NCBI RefSeq assembly: GCF_020091405.1
Contig: NZ_CP081903.1
Location: 5,518,501 to 5,582,500, forward strand
Direction of reading: 5' to 3'
From: Bacteroides cellulosilyticus
Lineage (GTDB): Bacteria; Bacteroidota; Bacteroidia; Bacteroidales; Bacteroidaceae
Length of the DNA: 64,000 nucleotides
Shown here: positions 1-9,565 of the stretch, in pieces
Layout of the letters: the number at the start of each line of letters is the position of its first letter
Position numbering within the stretch: the first letter of the stretch is position 1
Notes under the pieces: generated by a model
The model's database searches: none
What the model saw: the letters and a program-made list of their open reading frames with translations, nothing else
What the model was told of the DNA's origin: nothing
Translations under genes and position numbers: made by a program

Positions 1-266
1 TGCAGGATATTATCAAACGAGGTACATTGCTTTACGAAAAGATTGCCGGATTTACAGATACATTCCTGCGCATCGGTGACAATCTGAGTGGATTGCAAAG
101 AGATTATGACAAGGCTTACAACCAACTTTCGGATGGCAACGGCAGTGTGGTAAGACAGGCCGAACTGCTGCGTAATATGAGTCTGACTCCTAAAAAGCGA
201 ATATCAGCAAGACTGCTGCCCAAAGAAGAGGAAACGGAGGAGGAAGAAAACGAACAGAACAAATAG
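1..266 (+). CDS. rmuC: DNA recombination protein RmuC, C-terminal end (partial)
   Basis: The reading frame is open from base 3 and runs off the left edge, so only the last 87 residues are present. They match the end of RmuC: a helical LYEKIAGF segment, the region around LSDGNGSVVRQAELLRNM, then a conserved LTPKK turn before a disordered tail rich in glutamate and ending near residue 87. RmuC proteins are coiled-coil proteins with a restriction-endonuclease-like fold, linked to limiting inversions during recombination. The catalytic core lies outside the window. The identification rests only on this C-terminal signature. Confidence 0.75.
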   Translation, partial: QDIIKRGTLLYEKIAGFTDTFLRIGDNLSGLQRDYDKAYNQLSDGNGSVVRQAELLRNMSLTPKKRISARLLPKEEETEEEENEQNK

Positions 267-292
267 ACAATCCAAATTAAGATATATAAAAC

Positions 293-859
293 ATGAAAAT
301 CCTAAAAGACCGTATCCTGAAAGATGGAAGATGCTACCCCGGAGGTATACTGAAAGTAGATAACTTCATCAACCACCAGATGGACCCTATCCTGATGAAA
401 TCCATCGGTGTGGAGTTCGTCAGACGTTTTGCCTCTATCCCAATCAACAAAATTATCACGGTAGAAGCCAGCGGTATCGCTCCCGCCATTATGGTAGGTT
501 ATTTATTGGAATTACCCGTAGTCTTCGCAAAAAAGAAAAAGCCGAGCACTATGGAGAACATGCTGGTTACTTCTGTCTATTCTTTCACCAAGCAACGCTC
601 TTATGATGTATGTGTGAGTAAAGACTTTCTCCGTCCGGGTGACCGGATACTTTTCATCGATGATTTCCTGGCTAACGGAAATGCAGCCAAAGGCATCATG
701 GAACTTGTGAAACAGGCCGGAGCCGAACTGGAGGGCATGGGCTTCATCATAGAAAAAGCCTTTCAGCATGGAGGTGACGAACTTCGTGAGCAAGGTATTC
801 ATGTGGAGTCTCTGGCGATTATTGAGAGCCTTGACAATTGCGAAATTAAAATCAGATAA
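293..859 (+). CDS. xpt: Xanthine phosphoribosyltransferase
   Basis: This is a 188-residue type I phosphoribosyltransferase that converts xanthine plus PRPP to XMP in cytosolic purine salvage. The length is typical for Xpt. The PRPP-binding signature [13 protein letters not shown] lies at about residues 119-131. An EASG motif at about 58-61 and a basic KKKK stretch near 80 are also typical of Xpt. It starts 26 bp after the rmuC-like gene on the same strand, so the two may be co-transcribed. A strong palindrome follows the stop codon. No riboswitch was seen upstream, as the gap is too short. Confidence 0.93.
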   Translation: MKILKDRILKDGRCYPGGILKVDNFINHQMDPILMKSIGVEFVRRFASIPINKIITVEASGIAPAIMVGYLLELPVVFAKKKKPSTMENMLVTSVYSFTKQRSYDVCVSKDFLRPGDRILFIDDFLANGNAAKGIMELVKQAGAELEGMGFIIEKAFQHGGDELREQGIHVESLAIIESLDNCEIKIR

Positions 860-881
860 AAGTATTTATCGTACATCTATA

Positions 882-927
882 AACTTACAGCCGGCTTGTT
901 GATTCATTAACAAGCCGGCTGTAAGTT
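882..927. terminator. Palindromic terminator between convergent genes
   Basis: A perfect 19-bp inverted repeat (882-900 and 909-927) with an 8-base loop lies between the convergent xpt and M56 peptidase genes. The stem core is GC-rich (AGCCGGCTTGT). T-runs are weak on both sides, so it is inferred to be a bidirectional terminator or 3'-end stabiliser. Confidence 0.7.
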
Positions 928-961
928 ATAATCCGAGTATATGTTTTTATTCAGTAAAGCA

Positions 962-2653
962 TTATTTATGGGATAAAGTTGTCCGAATAATTTCTTTCAC
1001 ATCTTCCACGATTCCCATAGTAACATCTTTATCAAACTTCAGTCCCACTGATAATCCATCGCTGTTGGCAATCGTTTGGTAATCCTTTAGCTTCAATTCC
1101 AATTCCTGAAGGGAAGGATTCTTTATCACTGAGCTTGTACCTCCTTTCGGATACAAAGATACTTCTATAGGTAAAAGTACATCCGAAGCTGTCTTATATT
1201 TAGAACTGTAAATCTTAGGCTCTCCAAAAGAAACGAATATAGGAAGCAAACTATCTAAACGAGCTTCGGAAACTCCACCCAATTCTCCGGAAATTTCTCC
1301 ACGAACTTGTAGATAAGCCTCTTTTATGGTGCGCAGATAAGAAGTGATAGCGGTGGATGACGAACCACGGTCGTACCTTACAAATAAACCGGAAATCAGT
1401 CTTTTATCCGTATTCGTAACCTTCTGATACTCTTTCCTCAAGATATCCTTAAGGCGGACTGATAAGGTTTCCACATCATATTCTTTAATCAATTCCTGAT
1501 TCAGCATCATCTTATTATTCATGTTCACGAAGAAACTATAAAAAGTTCCTGTCGGTTTCTCAATCCGATACTCCTTCTTTCCACCCACAGCATCTTTTGC
1601 CTTGCGCTCGAAGAATGCCTCCAATTGTTGCAATTCGCTCTCCTGAACTGAATTTTGTTTCACACTCACAGGCGTGTTTATCGCCTGCTCCATTGTTTTC
1701 TTCACTTCCGGTTGCGCAAAAGCATAAAGCGCTCCGGTAGCTACGGGCACAAAAAGCAACAGCTTCAAGTGTGCCCAATTGTTTGTTCTTCTTTTTAACA
1801 TCATTGTGATACGATTTTTAAGTTTGCTGTGATTGAACCCGCAAGCCATAGAGTAGAGCCTTGTGCCCACGGACTTTTTTACCAGCAAGAGTTGATATTC
1901 TGTTGCATCGATGCCACTATTAATAACGCCATTATCGGCTTCATATTCATGCACTTCACGAAGTTCACGCATCAGGAGCCATGCGGCAGGATTGAACCAA
2001 TGGAATATAACGATACATTCCATCCAAAGTAAATCCAATGTATGCCTATGTTGCAGGTGCATTTGCTCATGCAACAGGATTTCTCCGGGATTCCGTTCGT
2101 AATCCTCCTGTGACAGGACAATTGTATGCCCCCAACTGAAAGAGACCATCTTCTCCGGACAGATGACCAGCTTATATTTCCCGTAATTACAGGCAGGATA
2201 GCTCCGGATAAGCCGGCGCATACGGATGGTAGAAAGCAAGAGGAAAGCAAGCACTATCAAAGCCCCGATAAAATAACAACCGCCCAACAGCCAGACCACA
2301 GGAATAGTATGAATCACATTCGCACGATCTCCCTCTATCCCCTCCCCTTTCTCTGCCATCAAAAGACTTGCTTCTTCAGACAAATATTTTTCACCCGTTC
2401 CTCTTTCTCTTTGAACATTTACTTCCTTCTCAGTCAATAAATGTCTTACAGTAGTTATTGGCAACTGCAAAGTTGTATATTGAGGAACATCTATTTGCAG
2501 CAATGGAAGTAACGTACATGCCATCGTTCCCGCCAGCAACAAAAAGCGGTTCGTACGGAACAGCGTATCTTTCCTGAAAAACAATCTGAACAGAAAGTAC
2601 AGGATTGTCAGGCATAAGGTAGACTCAAATATATAAAACAATATAGTTCCCAT
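962..2653 (-). CDS. BlaR1/MecR1-like M56 family sensor metallopeptidase
   Basis: This is a 563-residue membrane protein. Hydrophobic segments lie at about 5-22, 38-52, 118-140 and 298-314. The cytoplasmic zinc-protease domain carries the M56 HExxH motif as HEQMH at 195-199, followed by a downstream EVHEYEAD motif that can provide the third ligand. In the known BlaR1/MecR1 systems such a protein senses an envelope signal and inactivates a BlaI/MecI repressor by proteolysis. The C-terminal extracytoplasmic region here is not obviously a penicillin-binding domain, so the signal is unknown. It lies 32 bp downstream of a BlaI-like repressor gene on the same strand, which is the classical pairing. 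No beta-lactamase gene is adjacent. Confidence 0.85.
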   Translation of the reverse strand: MGTILFYIFESTLCLTILYFLFRLFFRKDTLFRTNRFLLLAGTMACTLLPLLQIDVPQYTTLQLPITTVRHLLTEKEVNVQRERGTGEKYLSEEASLLMAEKGEGIEGDRANVIHTIPVVWLLGGCYFIGALIVLAFLLLSTIRMRRLIRSYPACNYGKYKLVICPEKMVSFSWGHTIVLSQEDYERNPGEILLHEQMHLQHRHTLDLLWMECIVIFHWFNPAAWLLMRELREVHEYEADNGVINSGIDATEYQLLLVKKSVGTRLYSMACGFNHSKLKNRITMMLKRRTNNWAHLKLLLFVPVATGALYAFAQPEVKKTMEQAINTPVSVKQNSVQESELQQLEAFFERKAKDAVGGKKEYRIEKPTGTFYSFFVNMNNKMMLNQELIKEYDVETLSVRLKDILRKEYQKVTNTDKRLISGLFVRYDRGSSSTAITSYLRTIKEAYLQVRGEISGELGGVSEARLDSLLPIFVSFGEPKIYSSKYKTASDVLLPIEVSLYPKGGTSSVIKNPSLQELELKLKDYQTIANSDGLSVGLKFDKDVTMGIVEDVKEIIRTTLSHK

Positions 2654-2685
2654 GATCTATTTATTTGCCGGGTATAACTCTATTT

Positions 2686-3054
2686 CTATCTGTTCGACTT
2701 TTTACTTTCGATCTCTGCTATCAACGCTTTTAACTCGTCTACCGACATACCTTCTTCTTCAATAAATGTAGATACAACATTGGTATAAGAGTTATTATAG
2801 TATTGGGCTACTACGTCATTCAGTGCAGAACGCTTATATTCTTTATCGGAAACAGCCGCATAGTACTGATACGTGTTACCATAGGCCTTGTATTTCACAA
2901 AGCCTTTTTCCTCTAATCCTCTAACTAAGGTAGATACGGTATTATAATGAGGTTTCGGCTCTTCATAAAAAGCCAGCAATTCACGAACAAACATCGGACC
3001 ATGTTCCCAGAACATTTGCATGATTTCCTCTTCTTTGGCAGTCAATCGTTTCAT
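2686..3054 (-). CDS. BlaI/MecI/CopY family transcriptional repressor
   Basis: This is a 122-residue winged-helix repressor. The first residues MKRLTAKEEEIMQMFWEHGP and the later PHYNTVSTLVRGLEEKG recognition-helix region are characteristic of the Penicillinase_R family. I chose the internal ATG at 3054 because family homology starts there. An earlier in-frame ATG at 3111 would add 19 unrelated residues and would lie beyond the -7 element at 3086-3093. The C-terminal half should form the dimerisation helices. It forms a pair with the downstream M56 peptidase. Two near-identical palindromes just upstream are likely its own operators. Confidence 0.9.
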   Translation of the reverse strand: MKRLTAKEEEIMQMFWEHGPMFVRELLAFYEEPKPHYNTVSTLVRGLEEKGFVKYKAYGNTYQYYAAVSDKEYKRSALNDVVAQYYNNSYTNVVSTFIEEEGMSVDELKALIAEIESKKSNR

Positions 3055-3085
3055 AATATTTTCAAGTTTATTTGGGTGAACAACG

Positions 3086-3129
3086 CAAAGATAGGAATTA
3101 GTTTTAAACAAACAACTAATAATATTAGT
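3086..3129 (-). promoter_or_regulatory. Promoter and first operator of the BlaI-like repressor gene
   Basis: On the minus strand a TATCTTTG -7 element (3086-3093) sits about 30 bp upstream of the start codon. Just beyond it is the perfect interrupted palindrome ACTAATA-A-TATTAGT at 3115-3129. The placement next to the -33 region fits repression by the BlaI-like protein; this is inference. Confidence 0.6.
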
Positions 3130-3156
3130 TATTCAACTAATAAAAGAAGTAGTTTA

Positions 3157-3171
3157 ACTAATATTATTAGT
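3157..3171. promoter_or_regulatory. Second operator-like palindrome of the BlaI-like system
   Basis: ACTAATA-T-TATTAGT is the same 7-bp half site as at 3115-3129, with centres 42 bp apart, about four helical turns. A degenerate copy with AACTA/TAGTT arms lies between them at 3135-3154. Confidence 0.55.
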
Positions 3172-3222
3172 AGATAGTCAATACACCTTATTATATATAG
3201 AAAAAGAGAAGAAATATCTTAT

Positions 3223-4542
3223 TTATGCTTTCTTTTTCTTTGGCAATACCTGGTTCAGTACCACATATCCCAGTATTCCGGCAATAATAGTACCACACAA
3301 CACACCGAATTTAGCTTGGTTCAGCAGTTCCGGATAAGCACCGGAGAAAGAAAGGTTGGCTATGAACAATGACACCGTAAATCCAACGCCACCCAGCAAT
3401 GACACGCCTGCAATATTTTTCCAGTTCATACCTTCGGGCATACGGGCAAGCCCGCTTTTAATAGTCAGCCAGGTGAAGAGATAAATTCCCAAAAACTTAC
3501 CCAAAAGAAGACCTAAGCCAACAGCAAGACCTACATTTCCTATAACTTCTCCGCCACCGCTAAAAACGACTCCTGCATTGGCAAAAGCAAATAAAGGAAG
3601 AATGACAAAATTCACGGCTCCATGCAAGTTATCCTCCAAAGATTGTAAAGGACTTATCACACGATCCGAAGCCCGCTCCACTTGCTTCAATGTGGCAATC
3701 TGTTCGTTTGTCAATACAATGTTATCAGATTGTACCACCGGGAAAGAGCTGACAATAGCCCGGATACGCCGGATATATTTACCCGCATCCAGCCGTGGAC
3801 GGGCGGGGATCACAAATGCAAGTATCACACCGGATATTGTACTGTGGATGCCGGATTGCAGGAATAAATACCAGATAATAATGCCAAAGAAAAGAAAGAA
3901 GATCTTCTGTGTCATACCAAACTTTCCCATATAATATAAGAATGCATAAAGTATGGCAGCTACAATCAAATAACCGTAAGCAACCTCGGAGCTATAAAAA
4001 ATGGCAATCACCAGAATACCACCAATATCATCTACCACAGCAAAAGCAGTCAGGAAAATCTTCAGACTCAACGGTACGCGCTTGCCCAGCAGACTAAGCA
4101 CTCCCAATGAGAAGGCAATGTCCGTAGCCATAGGAATAGCCATGCCTTGCGTTTCAGGAGTACCGGGAGTTACCAGAAAAGAATAAACCAGAACCGGAAA
4201 TATCATTCCTCCACATGCTGCAATGAACGGCAGAATAGCTTTCCTGAAAGAGGATAACTCTCCTACCAGTAACTCGCGTTTTATCTCTAGTCCCACGGCT
4301 AAAAAGAAAATTGTCATCAGACAGTCATTGATAAATTCAATCATCGTCAGATTATGACCGCCATGCGAAAGCAAGTTAAAATCACCTATACGCAAATGCA
4401 ACTCCTGCGACAGGAAACTCTGATACACAGGAGCTAATGAAGAATTGGCAACAATAGCTGCCAGAATAGCAGTCAGGAATAATAAAATACTCGCTGCCAC
4501 ATTCAGTGCCGAAAAGTTTTTCACAGTACGTAGAATAATCAT
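3223..4542 (-). CDS. nhaA: Na+/H+ antiporter NhaA
   Basis: This is a 439-residue polytopic inner-membrane protein that exchanges cytoplasmic Na+ for external protons. The family signature DDIGG is present, with the two ion-binding aspartates at about 171-172. MATDIAFSLGVLSLLGKRVP and FFLAVGLEIKRELLVGEL are also NhaA hallmarks. It is somewhat longer than the roughly 390-residue E. coli protein, mainly because of a soluble loop around residues 250-295. It follows another antiporter gene by 60 bp on the same strand, with a hairpin between them. The two probably share a transcript. Confidence 0.95.
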   Translation of the reverse strand: MIILRTVKNFSALNVAASILLFLTAILAAIVANSSLAPVYQSFLSQELHLRIGDFNLLSHGGHNLTMIEFINDCLMTIFFLAVGLEIKRELLVGELSSFRKAILPFIAACGGMIFPVLVYSFLVTPGTPETQGMAIPMATDIAFSLGVLSLLGKRVPLSLKIFLTAFAVVDDIGGILVIAIFYSSEVAYGYLIVAAILYAFLYYMGKFGMTQKIFFLFFGIIIWYLFLQSGIHSTISGVILAFVIPARPRLDAGKYIRRIRAIVSSFPVVQSDNIVLTNEQIATLKQVERASDRVISPLQSLEDNLHGAVNFVILPLFAFANAGVVFSGGGEVIGNVGLAVGLGLLLGKFLGIYLFTWLTIKSGLARMPEGMNWKNIAGVSLLGGVGFTVSLFIANLSFSGAYPELLNQAKFGVLCGTIIAGILGYVVLNQVLPKKKKA

Positions 4543-4586
4543 ATGTTCGATTTAAGTATTAGATTTCCAAAGGGATATCCCGACAC

Positions 4587-4619
4587 CGTTAACGAGCTAT
4601 TCCTAATAGCTCATTAACG
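4587..4619 (-). repeat. Inverted repeat at the 3' end of the upstream antiporter gene
   Basis: A 15-bp inverted repeat with one mismatch (4587-4601 and 4605-4619) and a 3-base loop overlaps the stop codon of the antiporter gene at 4603. No T-run follows. It could be an mRNA-processing or attenuation hairpin between the two antiporter genes. Confidence 0.45.
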
Positions 4620-5772
4620 CTAATTTTTTAACCCAAAGCACAAATATACCTGTTAATATTAAATTTAGCACAATAGTAAGTACAGAAATTACTAATGCCG
4701 GACCACCCAAGTTGTAACCCAACGCAATGAAAATAACTCCTGCCCCTACCTCACCACGAGTAAACATACCAATGGAAAGTGCCAGACGTTCGCTCAATTT
4801 ACGGTCGCGGTAGAAGAATACCGGAAACAACTTACCTACATTGGAAAGTAACGATACAATAACCACATGTACAATAATCAATGCCCAAGGCATCATTTCC
4901 TGAGAACCGGTTATAGAGGCCACCCCCGTATTGCCAGGGAGACTGATTCCCTGAAGCGGAGGCATACTCATACCAACCAGGAACATGAAGATAAATGAAA
5001 TTCCGGTTGAAGCTTTACGCTCCCAGACTGTATCAATATCCTTATGTTTCATAACCATACCCAGAACGAATGCCGGAAGCAACACCTCAATATGAATGCT
5101 GGCATCTTCTCCATATAAGTTCTTTGTAATAAGATAAAGCGATTGAGTGGCGGCAAACACCAGAACGGAATAAAACAGAATGGCTTTCCAATCCTGCCGC
5201 ATATTGTATTTACTCAATTTCTTCCAACCGAAGGAAAGCAACAAAAAGACGATAAGGATAATTACCAGCAACTGCCAGCGAGGTCCGATCATCATTATTT
5301 GCAAAGGAATCATTAAGAGGATGGTATCCAAATCATCAAAGATGGCCAGCACCTGAATCTTCTTGTAGATCCAGCTGGACTTTAGTCCGATAGCAGCCAA
5401 CATTGTGAATAATATACCTGCGGAAGTAGGAGCCGCAAAACGACTCAGTAACAAGTTTTCTTTCCATGCCTCCCAACTATTCCAGTATTCCGGCGGAAGT
5501 AAAACAAAAATATAGTAAATAGCAATCAGAAACCAAGGCATGGCGGCCGTAGCCATAGCAACGAAATAATCTTTCGCGTACGTTTGCCATCGGGACTTGT
5601 CCACCTCAAACTCACGTCCCACATTAATCATAATGAATCCCAGACAAATATACAGTAACACATTAGATACAGTTTTCACCGTACCATAATCACTTCCTGA
5701 CCATGCAGGCAGATATTGCGCTATAAAGAGACCTACCACCAGGAAGGCCGAAAACGATAGAACTTTTCTCAT
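4603..5772 (-). CDS. Sodium/proton antiporter (cation:proton antiporter family)
   Basis: This 389-residue membrane protein has about 11-12 hydrophobic segments spread evenly along its length. Two features match CPA-type exchangers: FDDLDTILLMIPLQ near the middle with paired aspartates, and FTRGEVGAGVIFIALGYN in the C-terminal third. The predicted role is Na+/H+ exchange at the cytoplasmic membrane. It is transcribed just ahead of nhaA, so this locus encodes two different sodium extrusion proteins in tandem. The substrate ion is inferred from family only. Confidence 0.8.
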   Translation of the reverse strand: MRKVLSFSAFLVVGLFIAQYLPAWSGSDYGTVKTVSNVLLYICLGFIMINVGREFEVDKSRWQTYAKDYFVAMATAAMPWFLIAIYYIFVLLPPEYWNSWEAWKENLLLSRFAAPTSAGILFTMLAAIGLKSSWIYKKIQVLAIFDDLDTILLMIPLQIMMIGPRWQLLVIILIVFLLLSFGWKKLSKYNMRQDWKAILFYSVLVFAATQSLYLITKNLYGEDASIHIEVLLPAFVLGMVMKHKDIDTVWERKASTGISFIFMFLVGMSMPPLQGISLPGNTGVASITGSQEMMPWALIIVHVVIVSLLSNVGKLFPVFFYRDRKLSERLALSIGMFTRGEVGAGVIFIALGYNLGGPALVISVLTIVLNLILTGIFVLWVKKLALMSY

Positions 5773-5801
5773 TTATTATTAGTTAGAATTTTCAAAACAA
5801 A

Positions 5802-5842
5802 GGGGATTGTCAAGACAGTCCTACAGAAAGAGAACAATCCCC
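5802..5842 (-). terminator. Terminator downstream of lepA
   Basis: Arms GGGGATTGT (5802-5810) and ACAATCCCC (5834-5842) pair perfectly over 9 bp with a 23-base loop. On the minus strand they are followed by a T-rich stretch, after the lepA stop codon. Confidence 0.6.
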
Positions 5843-5877
5843 GGACTAATATGAATCAGCTTTTATGCTTTTTTATA

Positions 5878-7659
5878 TTAATCTAATTTCAACACCGCAA
5901 GGAACGCTTTCTGCGGCACTTCAACATTACCAATCTGCTTCATACGTTTCTTTCCTTTTTTCTGCTTCTCCAGCAACTTTCTCTTACGACTGACGTCACC
6001 ACCGTAACACTTTGCCGTAACGTCTTTGCGTACCGCCTTAATCGTCTCACGAGAAATGATTTTAGCTCCGATAGCCGCTTGGATAGCAATATCAAACTGC
6101 TGTCTTGGAATCAGGTCTTTCAGCTTCTCGCACATGCGGTGTCCCAAATCATACGCATTGTCGAAATGTGTCAGTGTTGAAAGAGCGTCCACCGGTTCGC
6201 CGTTCAGCAAAATATCCAGTTTTATTAACTTGGATGGACGGAAACCACTGGCGTGATAATCAAAAGAGGCATATCCTTTCGAGATACTTTTCAGTTTATC
6301 ATAAAAGTCGATAACAATTTCTCCCAAAGGCATATCATAATAGATTTCCACACGATTACCCGAAATATATTCCTGCTTTACCAGTTCACCGCGTTTGCCC
6401 AAACACAAAGTCATGATGGGACCGATATAATCGGTAGTTGTAATAACGGAAGCACGAATATAAGGCTCTTCAATGCGGTCTATCAAAGTAGGATCGGGCA
6501 TACTTCCGGGGTTATGCACCTCTGTCATATGACCTTGTTTGTCGTATATATTATAAGAAACGTTCGGCACAGTAGTTATCACGTTCATGTCAAATTCACG
6601 ATCAAGGCGTTCTTGCACAATCTCCATGTGCAACAGTCCCAGGAATCCGCAACGGAATCCAAAGCCCAGCGCCAATGAAGATTCAGGCTGGAAAGTCAAT
6701 GATGCATCGTTCAATTGCAGCTTTTCCAAAGAGGAACGCAAGTCTTCAAAGTCTTCCGCTTCAATGGGATATACACCGGCAAAAACCATCGGCTTCACTT
6801 CCTCGAAACCTGCGATAGCTTCTTTACACGGACGGGCAATGTGAGTAATCGTATCTCCCACTTTTACCTCTTTAGAAGTTTTGATGCCGGAAATAATGTA
6901 TCCCACATCACCTGTACGCAGTTCCTGACGCGCCACCATCTCCATCTTAAGTACACCGACTTCATCGGCATCATATTCTTTACCGGTATTGAAGAATTTC
7001 ACCTTATCTCCCTTACGGATCACCCCGTTCACAATTTTGAAGTAAGCGATGATACCACGGAAAGAGTTGAATACGGAGTCGAAGATCAAAGCCTGCAACG
7101 GTGCTTCCTCGTCCCCTTTAGGATGGGGAATACGCTCAATAACCGCACTCAGAATCTCTTCTACGCCCATACCAGTCTTACCGGAAGCACGGATGATTTC
7201 ACTACGTTTGCAGCCAAGCAACTCTACGATTTCATCCTCCACCTCTTCGGGCATGGCACTCGCCATATCACACTTATTGATGACCGGAATAATTTCCAGA
7301 TCATGCTCAATTGCCATATAAAGATTGGAGATCGTTTGCGCCTGTACACCTTGCGAAGCATCTACAATCAGTAATGCACCTTCACAAGCAGCAATAGAAC
7401 GGGAAACCTCATACGAAAAGTCTACGTGTCCCGGAGTATCAATCAGATTCAGAACATACTTTTCGCCTTTGTACGTATACTCCATCTGAATAGCATGGCT
7501 CTTAATGGTGATACCTCTCTCTTTTTCCAGATCCATATCATCCAACATCTGTCCTCCGGTCACCTGTATGGTGTTGGTAAATTCAAGCAGACGGTCAGCT
7601 AAAGTAGACTTACCATGATCAATGTGGGCAATAATGCAAAAGTTACGTATATTCTTCAT
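5878..7659 (-). CDS. lepA: Elongation factor 4 (LepA), back-translocating GTPase
   Basis: This is a 593-residue translational GTPase. The G1 motif AHIDHGKST lies at 11-19, followed by the G2 region around [17 protein letters not shown] (G3) and NKCD (G4). The LepA-specific C-terminal domain ends in a basic stretch, [20 protein letters not shown]. The length is typical. EF4 acts on stalled or mistranslocated ribosomes and can associate with the membrane. It appears monocistronic, with a -7 element about 130 bp upstream at 7788-7795 and a hairpin after the stop. Confidence 0.98.
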   Translation of the reverse strand: MKNIRNFCIIAHIDHGKSTLADRLLEFTNTIQVTGGQMLDDMDLEKERGITIKSHAIQMEYTYKGEKYVLNLIDTPGHVDFSYEVSRSIAACEGALLIVDASQGVQAQTISNLYMAIEHDLEIIPVINKCDMASAMPEEVEDEIVELLGCKRSEIIRASGKTGMGVEEILSAVIERIPHPKGDEEAPLQALIFDSVFNSFRGIIAYFKIVNGVIRKGDKVKFFNTGKEYDADEVGVLKMEMVARQELRTGDVGYIISGIKTSKEVKVGDTITHIARPCKEAIAGFEEVKPMVFAGVYPIEAEDFEDLRSSLEKLQLNDASLTFQPESSLALGFGFRCGFLGLLHMEIVQERLDREFDMNVITTVPNVSYNIYDKQGHMTEVHNPGSMPDPTLIDRIEEPYIRASVITTTDYIGPIMTLCLGKRGELVKQEYISGNRVEIYYDMPLGEIVIDFYDKLKSISKGYASFDYHASGFRPSKLIKLDILLNGEPVDALSTLTHFDNAYDLGHRMCEKLKDLIPRQQFDIAIQAAIGAKIISRETIKAVRKDVTAKCYGGDVSRKRKLLEKQKKGKKRMKQIGNVEVPQKAFLAVLKLD

Positions 7660-7787
7660 TTTCTACAATTATCTATCTATAAATAAGTATATTACAAAAT
7701 GAGGCTGAATAACTCGTAGTACAGTCGCAAAACAAAATGGTAATATCTCGCAACGGGCTCGCCTCCTTTTGCGGGCGCAAAGATAAT

Positions 7788-7795
7788 GAAAAATA
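7788..7795 (-). promoter_or_regulatory. -7 element of the lepA promoter
   Basis: The minus strand reads TATCTTTG, matching the Bacteroidetes TAnnTTTG -7 consensus. It would give a 5' leader of roughly 120 bases before lepA. No clear -33 TTTG was found. Confidence 0.5.
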
Positions 7796-7910
7796 TGAGG
7801 TTTTGAAAGTGATTTATTCAATATCCGAGGTCGTAAATGTCTATATATCCTAAAACTATTCTATCATTCCACTGTTATGTATGCATAATAACCTAAACTG
7901 CATAACTGAA

Positions 7911-8846
7911 ATGAAAAAATTTATTATTTTTGCGTGTTCCCTCCTATTATTGGCCGGATGCTCCAAGAATGAGATAATCATTTATGGCTCATCGCCCGAA
8001 AACAATGAATCCGACAACAGTCAGCCTTCGGAGAAAGAAGATGCGCTCATCACCTTTTCCGCTTCACTCGAAAGTCGTAAAGTAACCAGATCCATGTCGC
8101 CCATGCCTAAAGGTCTGGTAAGTCAGATTTATGCCTTTGAAACTACAGACAGGAATTTCGATGACCCTTTTGCCGAAGGTTTATATTCAACCGCTTCCGC
8201 AGGTGTATTGACCGGATTGAAAGGCTACAAAATGTATTTGAGTAACGGATCATATAATATGTATGCGTTTTCTGAAAACTCATCCGTTTATCCTCCAGAC
8301 CTGATAGATGGAATATCCGCTCCGTTAAAGAATGGCATTGACTATCTATGGTGGGAAAATCTGGATCAAGACGTCACAACTTCACAAATCCACATGCCCA
8401 TTGTATTCCAGCATGTAGCCACTCAGGTTGTAGTAGACTTATCAGCCGGCGACGGTGTAAAACTGGACAGTCTGATTTCAGCAAGTATACTTCCACCCAC
8501 ACCAGGTGCCACTCTCGATATACAGACTGGAATTATTGAATCCACCTACACCTATGATACTACTCCGCTCACTATGGGGAAAAACGGTTTTCTCACGCAG
8601 GCCATCGTTCTACCGACAAAAGCCACCAATCCTATGTCTTTGACACTACAGATATTGGCAGACGGAGAAACGACTCCACGTACCTATACCGTAGGCATTC
8701 CCATTCCGGGCAAACTGGCAGGAGGATTTTCGTACGTCTTCAGTGCCATTATAGACGGAAATTCCGTATCGTTCCCTAATGTCAGTATCAAAGACTGGAC
8801 CGAAGTAGATGAATCCGGTAACCCGCTTTATCCGACACAGAAATAA
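7911..8846 (+). CDS. Fimbrillin-like lipoprotein (Mfa-like/FimA superfamily)
   Basis: This is a roughly 311-residue lipoprotein. I chose the ATG at 7911 because it gives a proper type II signal peptide, MKKFIIFACSLLLLAGC, with the lipidated Cys at position 17. The upstream ATG at 7881 would add ten non-signal residues. The mature N-terminus is acidic and serine-rich. It is followed by an ITFSASLESRKVTRS segment and a beta-rich body with LKGYKMYLSNGSYNMYAFSE, typical of Bacteroidales fimbrillin-like proteins. These are surface pilus subunits or their accessory tip and anchor proteins. No other fimbrial gene is adjacent, so it is an orphan. Family assignment is by pattern only. Confidence 0.65.
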   Translation: MKKFIIFACSLLLLAGCSKNEIIIYGSSPENNESDNSQPSEKEDALITFSASLESRKVTRSMSPMPKGLVSQIYAFETTDRNFDDPFAEGLYSTASAGVLTGLKGYKMYLSNGSYNMYAFSENSSVYPPDLIDGISAPLKNGIDYLWWENLDQDVTTSQIHMPIVFQHVATQVVVDLSAGDGVKLDSLISASILPPTPGATLDIQTGIIESTYTYDTTPLTMGKNGFLTQAIVLPTKATNPMSLTLQILADGETTPRTYTVGIPIPGKLAGGFSYVFSAIIDGNSVSFPNVSIKDWTEVDESGNPLYPTQK

Positions 8847-8893
8847 TAAAGATCACTCTTGCATCCCCCAAATACAACAGCAAAGTAGAAAAT

Positions 8894-9538
8894 ATGGAAA
8901 CTAAAATATCTGAGATCAGAAAAGAGTATACCAGAGGCAAATTGACACAATGCACCATCAATGACAATCCTTTTGAGCAATTCGAAGGATGGTTGAATGA
9001 TGCTATTGCCCACAATGCGGACGAGCCCACCGCCATGATAGTAGCAACTGTTTCGGCCTATGGACATCCCTCTACACGCACCGTCTTGCTGAAAGGAGTG
9101 GAAAACAACAAATTTATATTCTTTACTAATTATGAAAGCCGAAAAGGAAAACAATTGGCTGATAATCCATATATTTCCCTCTCTTTTGTATGGCACAAAT
9201 TGGAAAGACAGGTACACATTGAAGGTAAAGCCGAAAAATGCCTCGACCAAGTGTCGGATACTTACTTTTCCAGCAGACCCTATAAAAGTAAGATAGGTGC
9301 AAGAATTTCTCCGCAAAGCCGGGTGATTAGTAGTCGTATGGAGATTATGCGGGCTTTCGTAAAAGAGGTCTTCAAGCTGGCGGGACATGAAATCCGACGT
9401 CCCGACAACTGGGGTGGTTTTGCCGTAACTCCTACCCGCTTTGAATTCTGGCAGGGGCGGGAAAGCCGCCTGCACGACCGCATTCAATATATACTCCAGG
9501 AAGATGGTAGCTGGAAACAGGAAAGACTGGCTCCTTAA
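8894..9538 (+). CDS. pdxH: Pyridoxamine 5'-phosphate oxidase
   Basis: This 214-residue FMN enzyme oxidises pyridoxamine- or pyridoxine-5'-phosphate to pyridoxal 5'-phosphate in the cytosol. Diagnostic segments include the FMN-binding RTVLLKGVENNKFIFFTNY with the following SRKGKQL. The C-terminal family signature WGGFAVTPTRFEFWQGRESR is also present, with RLHDR near the end. The length is standard. It follows the lipoprotein gene by 47 bp on the same strand and ends at a strong bidirectional terminator. Confidence 0.97.
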   Translation: METKISEIRKEYTRGKLTQCTINDNPFEQFEGWLNDAIAHNADEPTAMIVATVSAYGHPSTRTVLLKGVENNKFIFFTNYESRKGKQLADNPYISLSFVWHKLERQVHIEGKAEKCLDQVSDTYFSSRPYKSKIGARISPQSRVISSRMEIMRAFVKEVFKLAGHEIRRPDNWGGFAVTPTRFEFWQGRESRLHDRIQYILQEDGSWKQERLAP

Positions 9539-9565
9539 ACATCCCTTGTCAATGGACTGGAACAT

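Noticed and set aside
962..3054. Beta-lactam resistance operon
   Set aside because: The BlaI/BlaR1-like pair is not accompanied by a beta-lactamase or penicillin-binding protein gene, and the sensor domain is not clearly penicillin-binding.
6253..7374. Long open frames on the plus strand opposite lepA
   Set aside because: They are shadows of the lepA coding frame. Their products resemble no known protein.
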